From: Lithodes maja
Taxonomy: Eukaryota > Arthropoda > Malacostraca > Decapoda > Lithodidae
NCBI GenBank assembly: GCA_037953745.1
Contig: JBAKBP010003143.1
Location: 62,001 to 126,000 of the forward strand
Reading direction: 5' to 3'
Length of the DNA: 64,000 bases
Shown: piece by piece, positions 1 through 9,214 of the stretch
Position numbering within the stretch: the stretch's first letter is position 1
Layout of the letters: each line of letters starts with the position of its first letter
Program-made: the position numbers and the translations under genes
The notes under the pieces: model-generated
Told to the model about the DNA's origin: nothing
The model's database searches: none
The model's input: only the letters and a program-made list of their open reading frames with translations

Positions 1-307
1 ATATTACAAGTAGGAGTAGTTGTGAAGAATTACAGAGAGACCTAGATAAATTATATGAGTGGAGTCAAACTTAGAAAATGGAATTCAACAGTAAGTGTCA
101 TGTTCTTGAGATGGGAAAAAGTAAATATAGACCTTCTTGGGAATATAAAATAGGAGATGAAATAATTAGTAAAGCTGGGAAAGCAAAAGACCCTAGGGTA
201 GTTATGGCAGACAGCTTGTCACCTGAACAACATATAAATAAAATAACTGGTGAAACCTATGCAGTGTTGACTAACATGAGAATAGCTCTGAATTATTTAG
301 ATGAAGA
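1..307 (+). pseudogene. L2-like reverse transcriptase fragment (block 1)
   Basis: The translation contains EELQRDLDKLYEWSQ, an in-frame stop, then KMEFNSKCHVLEMGKSKYRP and SPEQHINKITGETYAVL. This is the thumb/connection region that follows the RT palm in L2-like LINEs. The block stops at 307, where the RTE-like LINE is inserted. The in-frame stop at about residue 18 of this block, and the break, make it a relic. Confidence 0.8.
215..307 (+). repeat. 93-bp direct repeat, left copy (long target-site duplication)
   Basis: Positions 215-307 are repeated at 3028-3120 with only a few mismatches. The repeats exactly flank the minus-strand RTE-like LINE. The sequence belongs to the L2 RT gene, so it is target DNA duplicated at insertion. 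93 bp is long for target-primed reverse transcription, where 5-20 bp is usual. Confidence 0.85.
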
Positions 308-330
308 TCTATCTATCTATCTATATGCTC
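308..330 (-). repeat. (TAGA)n 3' tail of RTE-1
   Basis: A short tetranucleotide array at the 3' terminus of RTE-1, in the same position and register as the tails of the copies ending at 33103 and near 29855. It is therefore the retrotransposon tail and not an independent microsatellite. Confidence 0.8.
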
Positions 331-698
331 AGGCCCAATCCCCATTTTGGGGGTAGCCGACTCAAGACAGAGCAAGAACAGGGAAAACACAAAAAACAAC
401 ATAAAACAACAAATAAACACAGATAAAAAACACAAACTCACACACATCCAGGTCACCCAGGAGAAGACCCAGAGACCAGGGTCACCAAGGTCACTCCAGC
501 ACTCCCCCGGCCCCCGACCACCCGGAGAGGTTCCGATCTCGGCAGGCAGACATGCAGCGGAGCCAAAGCCACAAGCCCTCCCACCACACTTCCAGGCGCA
601 CCCTTCATATTAATCGTCTCCCCGGGCCAGGCGCCTGATGGACTATTCTATAGTCCAACTTGCGCCCGACCCCTTACTCCAAATGACCACGTGTTCAC

Positions 699-3027
699 TC
701 AACTATTCACAAGCATTCTCCATTCACTCCTGTCCACCACCACTTCCCCTGCCTGATCTATAGTCATTCCTCTATCATCCAAAGCCTTTCTTACACAGTC
801 TCTCCATCTCAATGGGGGTCTTCCTGCCCTTCTATCTCCCCTTGTACCTGACTCACATATTCTCTTTGTAAGCCTTTCATCTCCCATTCGTTCAACATGA
901 CCATACCAGCTCAGCACCCTTCTGTCCACTCTGGCTGACAAATGTTCCTGCTGCCCCACTCTCCTACGTATCTCTTCATTCCTCAATCTGTCTCTACGAG
1001 TAACTCCACACATACTCCTCAAGCAGCTCATCTCCATCACATCCAGCCCTCTTTTCTCCTTTTTCTTCAGAGCCCATGTTTCAGCCCCATACATCACTGT
1101 TGGCACAACAATTCCTTGATACAGTGCACTTTTTACTTTCACTCCGAGATTTCTCGTCTTCCACATACTTCCCATTGCTCCGAAAACCTTCCTTCCTTCA
1201 CACGCTCTCTGTTTTACCTCCACTTCCATACCTCCACTCCTGCTTATCGTTCCTCCTAGATATTTAAAACACTCTACTTGTTCCAATATTTCCCCATCCA
1301 GCCTCACATCTAGATTCACCCTATGCTCTCCCCTATTACACACCATTACTTTACTTTTATTGACGTTCACCTTCAGTTTCCTCCTTCCACAAACCACACC
1401 AAACTCTTTGACTACCCGCTGCAGTTTCTCATCAGAATCCGCCACCAATGCTGTGTCATCAGCGAACAGCAACTGATTCAACTCCCAATCTCTACCATTC
1501 TTTCCTACTAAACCCAATCCTCTTCCCATAGTCCTCCTTTTCACCTCCCTCACCACACCATCCATAAACATATTAAACAGCCATGGTGACATTACACAAC
1601 CCTGTCGCAAACCTACCTTTACCTCAAACCATTCACTCAACTCACCATTTCCTACTCTCACACATGCTCTGCTCCCTTCATAAAAACTCTTAACTGCTTC
1701 TAACAAATTTCCTCCTATTTCATAAATCCTTAACACCTTCCACATTGCTTCACGGTCCACACGATCATACGCTTTTTCCAAGTCCATAAAAGCCCAAAAT
1801 ATCTCCTTATGCTTCTCTAAATACTTCTCGCATAACTGTCTTACTGCAAACATCTGATCCACGCACCCTCTTCCCCTCCTAAAACCGCACTGTTCTTCTC
1901 CTATTGCAACTTCCGTACACTTTATTATCCTCTCTATCAACACCCTGCCATACAGCTTTCCAACCACTGACAATAAACTAATACCTCTATAACTTGAACA
2001 CTCCTGCCGATCTCCCTTCCCTTTGTACAACGGCACAATACATGCACTCTTCCAGTCTATTGGTACCATTGACACAACAAAGCACACATTGAAAAGTCTC
2101 ACCAACCAATCTATTATCACATCTCCACCCTTCTTTATACACTCCACAGCAATACCATCCAAACCTTCTGCTTTTCCCGCTCTCATTTGTTTCACTGCTT
2201 CTTTCACCTCATTTTCCTCAATCCTTTCATTCATTCCCTGCCACCTGGGTGGCCTGGGTAACCTATCTCCATCCACCTCTGCTTCAATCACTGCTTCTCT
2301 TCCATCTCTTGTATTTAACAAAGATTCAAAATACTCGGCATATCTTTTCCTCACTTCAACTGGTTCCACTAGTAATTCTCCATTTTCATCTTTCACTGAC
2401 TCTTCCCTCTTTTGTCCTCCTTTCCTTACTTTATTTACCTCCTTCCAGAACATCTTCTTTCGTTCTTCAAAATTCTCACTCAGCCTTTGGCCCCACCTTT
2501 CGTTTGCATCTTTTTTCGCTTCTCTAATTTTCCGTTTTGCCTCTCTCCTTTTCTCCTTGTACCTCTCCCATACCTCAACACTCCCATCCTGTAAAACCCT
2601 CTCAAAACACTGTCTCTTCTCCTCAACTGCCTTTCTCACCGTATCATTCCACCACTCGCTTCCCTTCCTGATACCTCTGCCTCCTACTTTCCTTTTGCCG
2701 CATACTACCTCTGCACTTGCTTTCACTCCTTCCTTAAACTGTTGCCATTCAACCTCTACTTCTCTCTCTTCCATCTCTCTCACTTCCATCCACTTTTCAT
2801 TTAGTCTTTCCTTGTACTCCCTCTCTTTTTCACTCTTCTCTAACTCACTAACTTTTATTACCTCTCTTACTTCACGCTTGTCTCTTATTCTCCTGTAACT
2901 CTTAACTCTTAGCTTTCCCTCCACCAGGTAATGATCTGACATACCCTCCGCCTCACCTCTCATCACATTCACATCCAGCAGTCTACACAATCTTTCCCTT
3001 GTCACCAGCACATAATCCATCAATGCC
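699..3027 (-). CDS. RTE-1 ORF2: endonuclease C-terminus plus reverse transcriptase
   Basis: An uninterrupted frame of about 775 codons on the minus strand; element sequence begins at 3027, so the first codons come from target DNA. Near the N-terminus GMSDHYLVEG is the SDH motif that ends the APE-type endonuclease. The RT follows in order: YRGISLLSVVGKLYGRVL, GFRRGRGCVDQMF, FMDLEKAYDRVDR (motif A Asp), VGLRQGCVMSPWLF, LLFADDTALV (FADD catalytic box) and FKYLGGTIS. The C-terminus is basic and Trp-rich. Most of the endonuclease is missing through 5' truncation, so the copy cannot move by itself, but the RT frame has no stop. Many plus-strand open frames in 942-2898 are antisense shadows of this gene. 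Confidence 0.85.
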
Positions 3028-3120
3028 CTTGTCACCTGAACAGCATATACATAAAATAACTGGTGAAACCTATGCAGTGTTGACTAACATGAGAATAGCT
3101 CTGAATTATTTTGATGAAGA
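3028..3120 (+). repeat. 93-bp direct repeat, right copy (long target-site duplication)
   Basis: Right-hand copy of 215-307. The L2 RT reading frame resumes here: SPEQHIHKITGETYAVL is read again and then continues past the duplicated segment. Confidence 0.85.
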
Positions 3121-3196
3121 AATGTTAGCAAAAATAATAGGGACAATAATACGACCAAGACTGGAGTATGCAGCAGTGGTGTGGTCTCCACACCTC
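3121..3196 (+). pseudogene. L2-like reverse transcriptase fragment (block 2)
   Basis: Continues the L2 RT from the duplicated segment with IIRPRLEYAAVVWSPHL and then stops dead at an A/T tract, where the next minus-strand LINE begins. The frame resumes at about 7637. Confidence 0.75.
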
Positions 3197-3263
3197 TTTT
3201 TTTTTTTAAGAGACAATGAACGGAGGAAGGAAAAACACAGATAAAACAAAAAGGTCCATGTGC

Positions 3264-4356
3264 CTAAATGCATCCTCCATTCATAAAATGTTTGTAACAA
3301 CTGGATTTAAACTTTTGTAGATTGTAAGTTTGTGGAAAGCAACTCGAGGGAAGTGAATTCCAAAGAGTAGTAGTTCTAGGGATAAATGAATTTTGATATG
3401 CAGAAGTTCTGCATTGTGGAGGAGAAAGTGTAAATTCATGGGCGCTCTCAGCTGCCCTAGTTCTACGGGGAAAGATGTGGAGAGGCGGCACAATTGAAGC
3501 AAGTTCCTCGGAACAGTTACTGTGAAAATATCTGTAGAATAATGCAAGGGATGCGACGTTTCTTCGTATGGATAATGTAGGAAGGTCCTGTGTGATTGCA
3601 GGGTTATTGATTAATCTAATAGCTTTATTTTGAATTTTGTCCAACTGCCTCAATGCAACCACTCCACTTCCACTCCACAGAGGTGAACAGTAATCCATCT
3701 GAGAACGCACATGACTTTTATATATTACGGCCAACTGCTCGTCAGTGAAGAATTCTCGAACTCTGTACAGGAGTCCCAGTTTTTTAGAGGCATTCTTAGC
3801 AATGCTTCTAACATAATGTGTCCAGCTCAAGTTAGTAGTTAATGTTACACCGAGAATGTGAATACTAGGGGAAGTGGGAATATTTACATCATTAAAAAAT
3901 ATATGGGAGTCAGTGAGATTCTGTCGGTTAGAAAATTTAATGTACTTGGTTTTCTGTGCATTAAAGGAAACTATATTCTTTTGTCCCCATTCATTAATTC
4001 TAGAAAGGTCCTGGTTCAGAGAAATTGCAGTGTTTATTTTTGAATTTATAAGATCGGGTTGGGTGAAAGAATTGGTAAATGTGAAGGAACTGTGGAGTGT
4101 TGAGTCATCTGCGTAGGAATGTATTGGATTATGAGTGGTAGATATGAGATAATTGATATGAATGAGGAACAGAGTTGGGGCCAAAACTGATCCCTGTGGA
4201 ACACCAGCATTTATTGAGTGAAATTGAGAATAAAGGCCATCTACCATTTCACATATTTTTCTGTTATGAAGATAAGAAGAAATTAGTGGAACTAATGATG
4301 CAAGGCTGTAGTGTGACATCTTCGACAATAAGGATTGATGCCAGACTCTTATCAAA
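3264..4356 (-). pseudogene. LINE-D1 reverse transcriptase, catalytic palm to C-terminus
   Basis: About 363 codons without a stop. Motifs: AGVPQGSVLAPTLFLIHIN (RT motif B region), SYADDSTLH (YADD box), ILGVTLTTNLSWTHYV, and a basic C-terminus. At about 4350 the frame slips by one base relative to the upstream part (IALDISKAFDK, motif A), so RT is frameshifted between motifs A and B. Identity to 52877-53797 shows which bases are ancestral over most of its length. Confidence 0.8.
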
Positions 4357-4482
4357 TGCCTTTGATATATCCAGTGCTATTGTATGTGTTTCACCATGTT
4401 GGTCTGTAGCTTGGTTGATTTGATGCGTAAGAAGGCAAAGAATGTCTGCAGTTGATCGACATCGTCTAAAACCATATTGCCT
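4350..4482 (-). pseudogene. LINE-D1 RT palm segment with motif A
   Basis: The minus strand reads QYGFRRCRSTADILCLL and then HTIALDISKAFDK, the conserved region before and including the first catalytic Asp of RT. It is cut at 4482 by the SINE-like insertion and picks up again at 5028. Confidence 0.75.
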
Positions 4483-5014
4483 GGGCGGGTGCCCAACCCC
4501 GAAAGGGGTTGAAATAGGGGAGCTATCCCCCCGCCAAAGGCGGCTTTCTAGGGCCTTTCCTAGCTGATGCTGAGAGGATTGGGTTCTAGTCATATGGTGA
4601 TGGGCTGGTCTATCAGAGTGAGAACTGAGCAATCTCTGCCATACCCATAGCTTACTACGACTGTTCCTTTTACTTATGTATTTCCTAGATCTCAAGTGAC
4701 GGCGTCTTTTCCGTGGATTGACCTCCCAATCTACCAAGATTGGAAGCCAAAGCGTCACATTTTTCCTTTGCCCCTCAACTTTCTCTTCATAATTGCTGAG
4801 GGGCACAGGGCCCTGGGTGGGGCTTTGGTTTCCCGGGCGTTTCCGCACCCTCCTCAGCTCCCCGCCATGGAGTGGCTTCGGTCACCCAGGCTTTATTATG
4901 GTAGGCAGGGAGGGTTCTGTGGGGGCGCTCGGTTATGGCCTTGGCCTTGCTTGGGGCCTTGGGGCTGTTCGGCCAGGCAGCTTGGGGAACAACAACAACA
5001 ACAACAACAACAAC
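4483..5014 (+). mobile_element. SINE-like 532-bp retroposon with (CAA)n tail
   Basis: Flanked by a perfect direct repeat, accatattgcct (4471-4482 and 5016-5027), and ending in about 9 units of (AAC/CAA). No convincing coding frame; the Asn/Gln-rich open frames across the tail are microsatellite translation. The last 35 bp before the tail (gctgttcggccaggcagctt then gggaac) match the 3' end of the I-like LINE at 5112-5700, which suggests a SINE using that LINE's 3' end. I found no clear pol III A/B boxes, so the head type is unknown. Confidence 0.7.
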
Positions 5015-5027
5015 AACCATATTGCCT

Positions 5028-5110
5028 ATCACTGATTAATTTATTATTCTCAAGATGCTTAATTATGTGATTATTTAATATAATTTCAAAGACTGTACCA
5101 AGAGTAGAAG

Positions 5111-5111
<1 letters not shown>
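5028..5111 (-). pseudogene. LINE-D1 RT segment between two insertions
   Basis: The minus strand reads TLGTVFEIILNNHIIKHLEN, then NKLISDRQYG, joining the NYRPIAITS block (above 5701) to the YGFRR block (below 4482). This proves that the two flanking elements are insertions in one RT gene. Confidence 0.75.
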
Positions 5112-5148
<37 letters not shown>

Positions 5149-5700
5149 CCCTAAGCTGCCTGGCCGAACAGCCCCGAGTCCTTAAGGAAGGCCATGGCCA
5201 CGGTCGGGCTCTCCCACAGAGCTCTCAAATAGTGTAAATTGTGTTGTTGGCGTAAGTGGTTGTGTGAAATGCAGTCTTCTATGATGTGTTTTATGGTATG
5301 GGGTGCTGTGTTACAACCCGGGCAGGTGTCGACGACGGAGTCATCCAGTCTCTTCTGATAGCTCAGAAGAGCTGGATGGTGTCCGCATCTCAGCCTGGCC
5401 AGGTGGACTCTGTCCTCGCGAGGAAGGGAGGATTCAGAAGGATGGATTTCGGGAGGTCGTGCTTGCAGCTGCGTGTTGTCTATGGAACAACACGTTGGAG
5501 TGGATGGAACGGCGAGTGATATGAGTATGGATGTGCTTCCGGAAGTTGGTTTGGGGTGGGCAGGGAGGGAGAGAAGCCAGTATTTGTGTGTGATAGCGTG
5601 TGCTGGGTGTTGTTTTGATATTTCTTGGTGTCTGTGGGTGTGTTGCCATGTAGTGTAGTGGGTGGTGTTGATTCGTGGAGGCTGCTGCCTTGTGGAAGTG
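5112..5700 (-). mobile_element. I-like LINE 3' end with (AAC)n tail, minus strand
   Basis: A 5'-truncated LINE end inserted in the LINE-D1 RT, with a 5-bp target duplication (GAAGT at 5107-5111 and 5701-5705). The minus strand carries the C-terminal zinc region of ORF2 and then, right after the stop, a gggaacaacaac tail (5112-5153). It lies 100 bp from the SINE-like element with the same 3' end, in the opposite orientation. Confidence 0.75.
5151..5697 (-). pseudogene. I-like LINE ORF2 C-terminal fragment
   Basis: The minus strand encodes a tail ending LRCGHHPALLSYQKRLDD, DTCPGCNTAPHTIKHIIEDC and FLKDSGLFGQAA, then a stop. The LARLRCGHH and CPGC...H...C pattern is the CCHC-type knuckle at the end of Jockey/I-group ORF2 proteins. 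RT and RNase H are missing, so this is a dead 5' truncation. An open frame running on into LINE-D1 sequence is an accidental fusion. Confidence 0.75.
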
Positions 5701-6449
5701 GAAGTTATAGCTATTGGTCTGTAGTTCGATGGATCTGAAGAGGCACCTTTTTTAGGAACTGGATGGAGGTTTGCTTCTTTCCAGGGTACTGGGAAGCATG
5801 AGGTATGAGTACACAGACGGGAAATTTTTGCCAATACAGGAGCGAGCACCAAGGAGCAATTCTTAAGTACTATTGGAGGAATTTCATCTGGACCTGGAGC
5901 CTTATCTACTGAGAGATTCTGCAAAATAGTTTTGACATGTCTGGTGTGGATCTTAAGTGAGGGAATTTCAGGCGAATTAAAATTAAGTACAGGGACATCT
6001 TGATTTATTTCATCTAAGGTTGAGTTGGTGGAGAAAATATCCGCAAGAAGGTTAGCTTTACCTCGTGGGTCACTTACAAGATTGCCAGTCAGAGATTTTA
6101 ATGGTGGAATGGATGAAGCAGTAGTGAAGTTGGATTTGAATGAGTTAAGAGTAGACCAAAATATTTTGTTATCATTTGGATTATTTAGATGTTTATTTGC
6201 CTGCTTGTGGAGAAAGTTTGATTTAGTTAGGTTTAATACAGTTTTGGCATGATTTCTGATGTTTCTAAAGTAATTAAAGGCTTCATGTGTTTTTGATCTT
6301 GTGTATGCATTGTAGGCTATTGTTTTTTGTTCAGTTACTCTAGCACAATTATGGTCAAACCATTTAGGTGAATTAGATCTTTTACTGTACTTTTGATGAG
6401 GAATAAAAGTTTCCATTCCAATTTTTACAAAATCTTGTATGTGGCTCAA
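5701..6449 (-). pseudogene. LINE-D1 connector and RT N-terminal fingers
   Basis: About 250 codons of minus-strand frame: WFDHNCARVTEQKTIAY, FLHKQANKHLNN, KIFWSTLNSFKS, then LSVDKAPGPDEIPPIVLKN and SNYRPIAITS, the last two being standard LINE RT finger motifs (KAPGPDxIP, NYRPI). It ends exactly at the I-like insertion. Confidence 0.8.
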
Positions 6450-6963
6450 GGTGGTGTGTGCATCATTAGAAAAGAAAGAGGTCCAGGGAATATCAATAAA
6501 AAAACCTTGAACTCCCAGTCTGCCCTATCGTAATGCCATTTAGTCACCAAAACAGGTTCAGAGTGGGAAGGTGTGGTAGGTGATAGACAGGTGGCCTGTA
6601 TCAGACAGTGATCAGAAGATCCAAGCGGGGACCTCACTGTAACATCATAATTTTCTGAATTGGTTGTTAAAAATAAGTCCAGTAGGTGGGAATTATGATT
6701 AGGATTATCTGGTACATGGGTGGGTTGGTTGACTAGTTGAGTGAGATTAAATGAGTCTGCAAATAGCTCACATTCAAGACCAGCATCATCAGTCCTGGCT
6801 GAATGAGTGAGCCATTCAACATTATGGACATTAAAATCACCCAACACAGTGATTTCAGAAGAAGCATTTAAGTTGAGGACACTGAGTTGTGAGGACAGAG
6901 AATCAAAAAGACTTTGCCCTGGAGGAGTATTTGGGGAACGGTAGATGCAACATATGTATTTAA
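6446..6963 (-). pseudogene. LINE-D1 endonuclease, C-terminal half
   Basis: APE-type endonuclease: VLGDFNVHNVEWL (GDFN, catalytic Asp/Asn), SHLLDLFLTTN (LDLxxT) and SSDHCLIQ (SDH, catalytic His). The frame upstream, CIYRSPNTPPGQS, runs into the MITE at 6963. One frame change near 6460 separates it from the RT part. Confidence 0.8.
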
Positions 6964-7443
6964 CCCTTCCTCCCCGGGCAGGTTCTCCTAAGGATGGAGG
7001 TCGTATCCGGGCGATCTGGCCGAAAAACGTCTAGGCCTAGGCTACCGTATTTATGTTTATTTTCACTGCTAGAACTTTCCCACTCATCTATAATCGTAGT
7101 GCGGTTTTCAATCTGTATTTTGGCATTGAGTAGAGCTCTGTAAGTCAACTGGTTCAGTTGTGATGACGATTTCAGTGGAGCCAATATTGCAGAGATGTTG
7201 CCAATATGGGGGCTTTTTAGACACTAATTTAGTCATGACGTCAGAACAATAACATTGAGGAGTCTTCTCCTTCTTGTTTTCGGAGGTGCGGTGACGAACG
7301 CTTGGGTTTGTTGACATACGTCGTACGTACAGCGTTCGGACCAAGCTTAATTAGGCTATTAAGCTCATGCCTTAGATAAGGCATACCGGGTATTGGCCCT
7401 TCATTCGTGCTGTCCTTACCTAAGGCAGCCCGGGTAGGAAGGG
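6964..7443. mobile_element. piggyBac-type MITE, family A (MITE-A1)
   Basis: 480 bp flanked by TTAA on both sides (6960-6963 and 7444-7447). The termini start CCCTTCCT and end AGGAAGGG with an inner CCCGGGC. No transposase. It splits the LINE-D1 endonuclease codons cleanly. A second copy at 47719-52753 holds piggyBac-2, inserted at an internal TTAA that is still empty here (about 7354). Confidence 0.9.
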
Positions 7444-7447
7444 TTAA

Positions 7448-7636
7448 ATTTACCAGCAGAAATTAATTTGTATATAGAATAATCAAAATAGGGACAATTG
7501 AAACTAGTAACCTCCTCCAGGGCAATTTCTGATTTTGCGAAGCAACATACACCTCCTTTAGGTCTGAAATTTTGGAGCAGTTGATAACCTGGAAAATTAA
7601 ATCTAGACGTGTCAGATGTGGATGTTACTTGAGTCT
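7448..7636 (-). pseudogene. LINE-D1 endonuclease, N-terminal half
   Basis: The minus strand reads ETQVTSTSDTSRFNFPGYQL, FRPKGGVCCFAK and SFNCPYFDYSIYKLISAG. The ET motif (catalytic Glu) and GGV..F form the first half of the APE endonuclease. It joins 6963 once the MITE is removed. Confidence 0.75.
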
Positions 7637-8062
7637 CTGTCAAAAAAAGGAGAGATTATAAAACATAATAAAAAACTGGAAAGAGTTCAGAGAGTTGCCA
7701 CTAAGATGATAGCTAGTCTTAGAGACCTGCCATATGAGGAGAGATTGGAGAGGCTAAAGCTGCCAATGCTGAGGGAGAGGAGAGAGAGAGGTGACATGAT
7801 CATGATGTTTAAGTGTGTGAAAGGTTTTGAGAAGATCGATAAGGGAGATTTTGTGGTGAGGGACGAGGGAAGAACCAGGGGTCATGAATGTAAGTTGAGG
7901 AAAGTTGTATGTAAGTCTGATGTAAGAAAGTTCAGCTTCCCGTATAGAAGCATTGATTGTTGGAATAAGTTGGATGGGGAGGTGGTGGGAGCAAGAAATA
8001 TCCAAACTTTTAAAGCAAAATTGGATAAATGTAGAGAGAGGGACAGGACAACACGAGCTTAG
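7637..8062 (+). pseudogene. L2-like RT C-terminus (block 3)
   Basis: KLERVQRVATKMIASLRDLP, ERLERLKLPMLRERRERGD and a long basic C-terminal tail ending RDRTTRA and a stop. It completes copy 1 of the L2-like LINE. The first codons after the LINE-D1 boundary are A-rich (aaaaaaagg). Confidence 0.8.
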
Positions 8063-8258
8063 GCTCAAATCCTGTACAGTATACTACAATTAGGTGAGTA
8101 CACACACACGAGAGATGAGCGGAAGCGGACGTCGTTGGCTGGCGCTCCTCAAACTACCATCTGCCTTGCCTAAAGTGGGGTATACAGGAGATTATTGTGT
8201 ATTGTCCTGCTAATAATATTCGAACAGGAAAGTGATCAGTGCAAGTTATTTAATTTAA
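8063..8258 (+). other. L2 3' end followed by 5' UTR of next L2-like LINE
   Basis: No coding region. 8063-8115 is the short 3' UTR and CA-rich tail of L2 copy 1. From about 8104 the sequence starts what is probably the 5' UTR of the next LINE, because the same unit resumes after the MITE at 8739 and leads directly to its ORF1. The exact boundary is uncertain. Confidence 0.5.
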
Positions 8259-8738
8259 CCCTTGGTTCCCGGCTATGCATTCTATAATATATCCCCGAAA
8301 CCCGGGGGTTTTGGCCGAAAAACGTCTATGCCTAGGCTACCGTATCTTTGTTATTTTTACTGCTTCCGCATTCCCGCGCATCCCCAAGCGTAGATGTGTT
8401 TCGTACCTGTAGAATGGCGTTGAGTAGAGCTCTCTAAGTCAACTGGTTCAGTTGTGATGACAATTTCCGTGGAGAGAACTTTGTGGGGATGTCAGCCATA
8501 TTAGCCACTTTTCACTACTAAAACATCAACATACAGCCACACAAGAACAAACTACGCCTCTCCTTCTTGTGTTCGGAGGTGCGCGGCGTCGGTCCAACCG
8601 GCTGTGTTTATATGCGTCGGACGGACGCCTTTCAAAACAAGCTTACAGGCTTTCAAGCTGCCGGAGCCTCAGAGCCCTTCCGGGGTCCGCGGGCCGCATT
8701 TGTTATGGGTGCCTCAGAGCCCAACCGGGTCTGGTGGG
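8259..8738. mobile_element. piggyBac-type MITE, family B (MITE-B1)
   Basis: 480 bp between TTAA sites 8255-8258 and 8739-8742, starting CCCTTGGTTCCCGG and ending CCGGGTCTGGTGGG. Non-coding. It shares a core with family A (gccgaaaaacgtctangcct and a gttcagttgtgatgac stretch). A minus-orientation copy is split into 21956-22039 and 46527-47000 by the hAT element. Confidence 0.88.
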
Positions 8739-8813
8739 TTAAAAATATGAATGTATAAACGAAACTTAAAGAGTTTGTTTTGAGAAATCAGCTGGTAAGG
8801 CTGGTGACATCAC

Positions 8814-9206
8814 ATGACAACAACAGTGGCTGACATCGAAGCCACGGATATGAGTGGGGAATATTTTTATGAGGAGGAAGAGGATTATTCAGGCTTTCCT
8901 GAAGGTAAGGAGGACCAGATCACCTTCCTGAACAGGAATCTGATGGGGCTGATAAAGTGGAGAAAGGAAGTGGAGGGGTGGAGGAAGACCATTGGGACTG
9001 TAGTGGAAGAGAGCCGTGTCCCGGTGGAGGGTTTAAATGATTTAACTGCTAGGGTCAACGAATTGGTATCTGATAATGTGGCTTTAAAAGAACAGATTAA
9101 GGAATACAAAGAACATTTAAATATGAGAGTGAAAGAGATAGATGATGGGTATAGGGAGAGGGCTGAGAGAGAGATTCGTGAATTGAGGGAGGAGAATGCT
9201 AGCTAA
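8814..9206 (+). pseudogene. L2-like LINE ORF1, coiled-coil N-terminus
   Basis: 130 codons from ATG 8814. An acidic start (MTTTVADIEATDMSGEYFYE), then heptad-like EGLNDLTARVNELV, ALKEQIKEYKEHLN and EREIRELREEN, i.e. a coiled coil as in LINE ORF1 trimers. It stops at 9206, and the same coil continues in another frame from 9215, so one frameshift separates them. Family role: RNA-binding chaperone of the retrotransposon RNP. Confidence 0.7.
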
Positions 9207-9214
9207 AACAAGGA

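Larger units (their letters stand above)
308..3027 (-). mobile_element. RTE-like non-LTR retrotransposon copy 1 (RTE-1)
   Basis: A 5'-truncated minus-strand LINE with a (TAGA)n tail at its 3' end (about 308-330). It carries the end of an endonuclease domain, a full RT and about 390 bp of 3' UTR. It is bounded by the 93-bp target duplication. A second family member lies at 33103-35856, and a related 3' fragment at about 29432-29855 has the same tail. Tetranucleotide tails suit RTE-like elements, but the clade is not proven. Confidence 0.85.
3197..7636 (-). mobile_element. Jockey-superfamily LINE copy 1 (LINE-D1), minus strand
   Basis: A LINE inserted in the L2 RT. Its 3' end is an A-tract (T-tract on plus, about 3197-3209). 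Reading the minus strand gives endonuclease (7636-7448 and 6963-6446), RT fingers (6449-5701), RT palm (5111-5028, 4482-4350) and RT thumb to stop (4356-3264). It is interrupted by a MITE, an I-like LINE end and a SINE-like element. A 5'-truncated copy with near-identical sequence lies at 52800-53841. The clade is unresolved (Rex1/Daphne/CR1-like). Confidence 0.8.
1..8100 (+). mobile_element. L2/CR1-like LINE copy 1, 3' part, heavily nested
   Basis: The outermost element of the first 8 kb. Its RT C-terminal region can be read in three blocks (about 1-307, 3121-3196 and 7637-8062) separated by two minus-strand LINE insertions. The blocks join in the order usual for decapod L2-like RTs: a GKSKYRP block, then LSPEQHINKITGETYAVL, then RPRLEYAAVVWSPHL, then the ERVQRVATKMI and ERRERGDMI motifs, then a stop. 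The 3' end near 8090-8110 reads attaggtgagtacacacac, a short repeat tail. The 5' part lies outside the window. Clade is given as L2/CR1-like; no tree could be built. Confidence 0.8.

Noticed and set aside
942..2898. Plus-strand open frames rich in Ser/Leu/Phe over RTE-1
   Set aside because: They are the antisense of an unbroken RT gene with strong motifs; low-complexity composition only.
4787..5070. Poly-Val or poly-Asn/Gln open frames
   Set aside because: Translation of the (AAC)n tail of the SINE-like element, no homology.
5151..6449. A single 432-residue protein
   Set aside because: Accidental read-through joining LINE-D1 RT fingers to the I-like LINE C-terminus across an insertion boundary.
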